Part shown: one piece after another, positions 63,102-64,000 of the stretch
Layout: each line of letters starts with the position of its first letter
How positions within the stretch are numbered: the stretch's first letter is position 1
Assembly: GCA_025677825.1 (NCBI GenBank)
Contig: JAIXMO010000024.1
Span: 248,001 to 312,000 of the forward strand
Direction of reading: 5' to 3'
Length of the DNA stretch: 64,000 bases
Source of the DNA: Helicostylum pulchrum
Lineage: Eukaryota > Mucoromycota > Mucoromycetes > Mucorales > Mucoraceae
Notes under the pieces: generated by a model
What the model saw: the letters and a program-made list of their open reading frames with translations, nothing else
Database searches by the model: none
Told to the model about the DNA's origin: nothing
Translations under genes and position numbers: made by a program

Positions 63102-63752
63102 TTAAGACGCATGGTTGCCAAGGAGCTGCAGGACGTAGTCGCATTCGCGATCTCTTTCATCGAGTACTTGTCTTAAGGTATCAATATCATGCGACTCATT
63201 TCCTGTGACACTCTCAAAATGTTCAACAGCCAGCCTGAATAATAATTTGTTAGTATCATCATTGCGAAGCATGTCCATTATAGACGTAGTACCTTGAGTA
63301 ATGAAAAGTCCTAGAGCTACGAAAGGGTCAAGAGTAACAGGAAGAAGATACCAATCAGCACTCGAGCTACAAACGACAAGGTGTTTATTAGCCCACGCAT
63401 CACACGGGTACGAGAAACAGCCTTGCACACGACTACGCTTCAATTCTTACTCAACTTCGAGTGACAACGAATTAGTAGTAAATACTAGTACGATAGGATC
63501 AGCAAGGTATTTCGTGTACGCTTCTATCCCATAACTTGCTGCACATTTCATGAAATTTTTATTAGCTGTGAATTAAAATTCGACAACAATCGGACGAAGA
63601 TTCGTAGATACATACTTGTGTTCTAAAACTAAGTCAGACCTAGTCCCATTGTACCATTCGTTTTCTCCTATTAAGTAACCATCTTTCGTTCCGATTAAGG
63701 CGTTTGTTATAATGTTAATGACGGAAGGGTCACGCGCTGCAGCTTTGCACAT
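63102..63752 (-). pseudogene. PD-(D/E)XK-like multicopy protein with two internal stops
   Basis: The minus strand from an ATG at 63752 reads MCKAAARDPSVINIITNALI, then WYNGTRSDLVLEHKYVS and LRPIVVEF, where a TAA replaces what was probably CAA. The frame continues (NKNFMKCAASYGIEAYTKYL, DPIVLVFTTNSLSLEVE) to a second TAA, then RVQGCFSYPCDAWANKHLVV, LPVTLDPFVALGLF and a normal stop. The SDLV...PIVVEFQ arrangement followed by an RY/SYGIEAY helix resembles Rpn/YhgA-type PD-(D/E)XK nucleases and a large family I associate with Mucorales genomes. Only two nonsense changes disrupt about 217 codons, so decay is recent. Confidence 0.55.
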
Positions 63753-64000
63753 TAGGTCTTACTGAGACGAAAAACGGTCGGATAAAAGGAGGACATTTGG
63801 AGAAGATAAGGAAAGGAAGGAGGGAAACCTTGATACACGGTCAATTTACAAGGTCGATTAAAAAAAAAGTGAGCCATATTACTTTTCACTTACCTTTATA
63901 AATGACCGTTACCCCCAAGAAGAAACGTATCGGTTTGTAAGAACGTGAAATGAAATAAAAACAAACCATGATAACAAAGCAAAATAATAAAAGACGAAAG
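63753..64000. other. Right-edge sequence
   Basis: Purine-rich AAGGAGGACATTTGG and GGAAAGGAAGGAGGG stretches are present; no gene is visible before the window ends. Confidence 0.4.

Overview
The window looks like nuclear DNA of an AT-rich early-diverging fungus, most likely Mucorales (Mucor/Rhizopus-like). The reasons are many short GT-AG introns with TACTAAC-like branch points, long A/T homopolymers, a class IV chitin synthase, a RAB11 GTPase, an APC2 subunit, and several gene fragments of kinds I associate with Mucorales genomes. There is no bacterial-style operon, rRNA or recognisable tRNA.

Ordinary genes. The compact middle holds a STE20/PAK-type kinase (13.2-15.1 kb, -), RAB11 (29.0-30.0 kb, +), a secreted GDSL/SGNH (phospholipase B-like) esterase (35.1-36.6 kb, +), class IV chitin synthase (38.3-42.4 kb, +), anaphase-promoting complex subunit APC2 (42.6-45.4 kb, +) and a CHID1-like GH18 protein (45.6-47.3 kb, -). 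For all of them I could build complete spliced models whose exon phases close.

The unusual part. Five intact paralogues of one 8-9 exon gene lie on both sides of the ordinary genes: copy A (1717-5404, -), B (6993-10625, +), C (23719-27489, +), D (51523-55247, -) and E (58843-62539, +). The first exon of a sixth copy runs off the left edge. The deduced proteins of about 1,060-1,095 residues resemble HSPA12-type Hsp70 proteins in order and spacing (VPSEW block, LLFFSDIES block, a C-terminal block ending GEPLTLSRF). However, the positions where the nucleotide-binding motifs should fall are degenerate. A and C form one inverted sister pair and D and E another, with about 4.3 kb of shared sequence including flanks. 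B is an old divergent member. Within near-identical proteins the differences are concentrated in a few short patches, which suggests diversifying selection and a recognition-type role. This is the best candidate for an undescribed system here.

Mobile-element debris surrounds these copies: the zinc-ribbon/RuvC-III end of a Fanzor (eukaryotic TnpB-like) gene beside copy A, with related flanking blocks at 28 and 58 kb; a Tc1/mariner transposase remnant; a stop-interrupted PD-(D/E)XK-like pseudogene; a Ulp1-protease-like fragment; a DUF6729-like transposon fragment with a PIP-box motif; a young ~520 bp inverted duplication at 17.35-18.65 kb; and several tandem and dispersed repeats. All family assignments come from reading motifs; no database search was possible.
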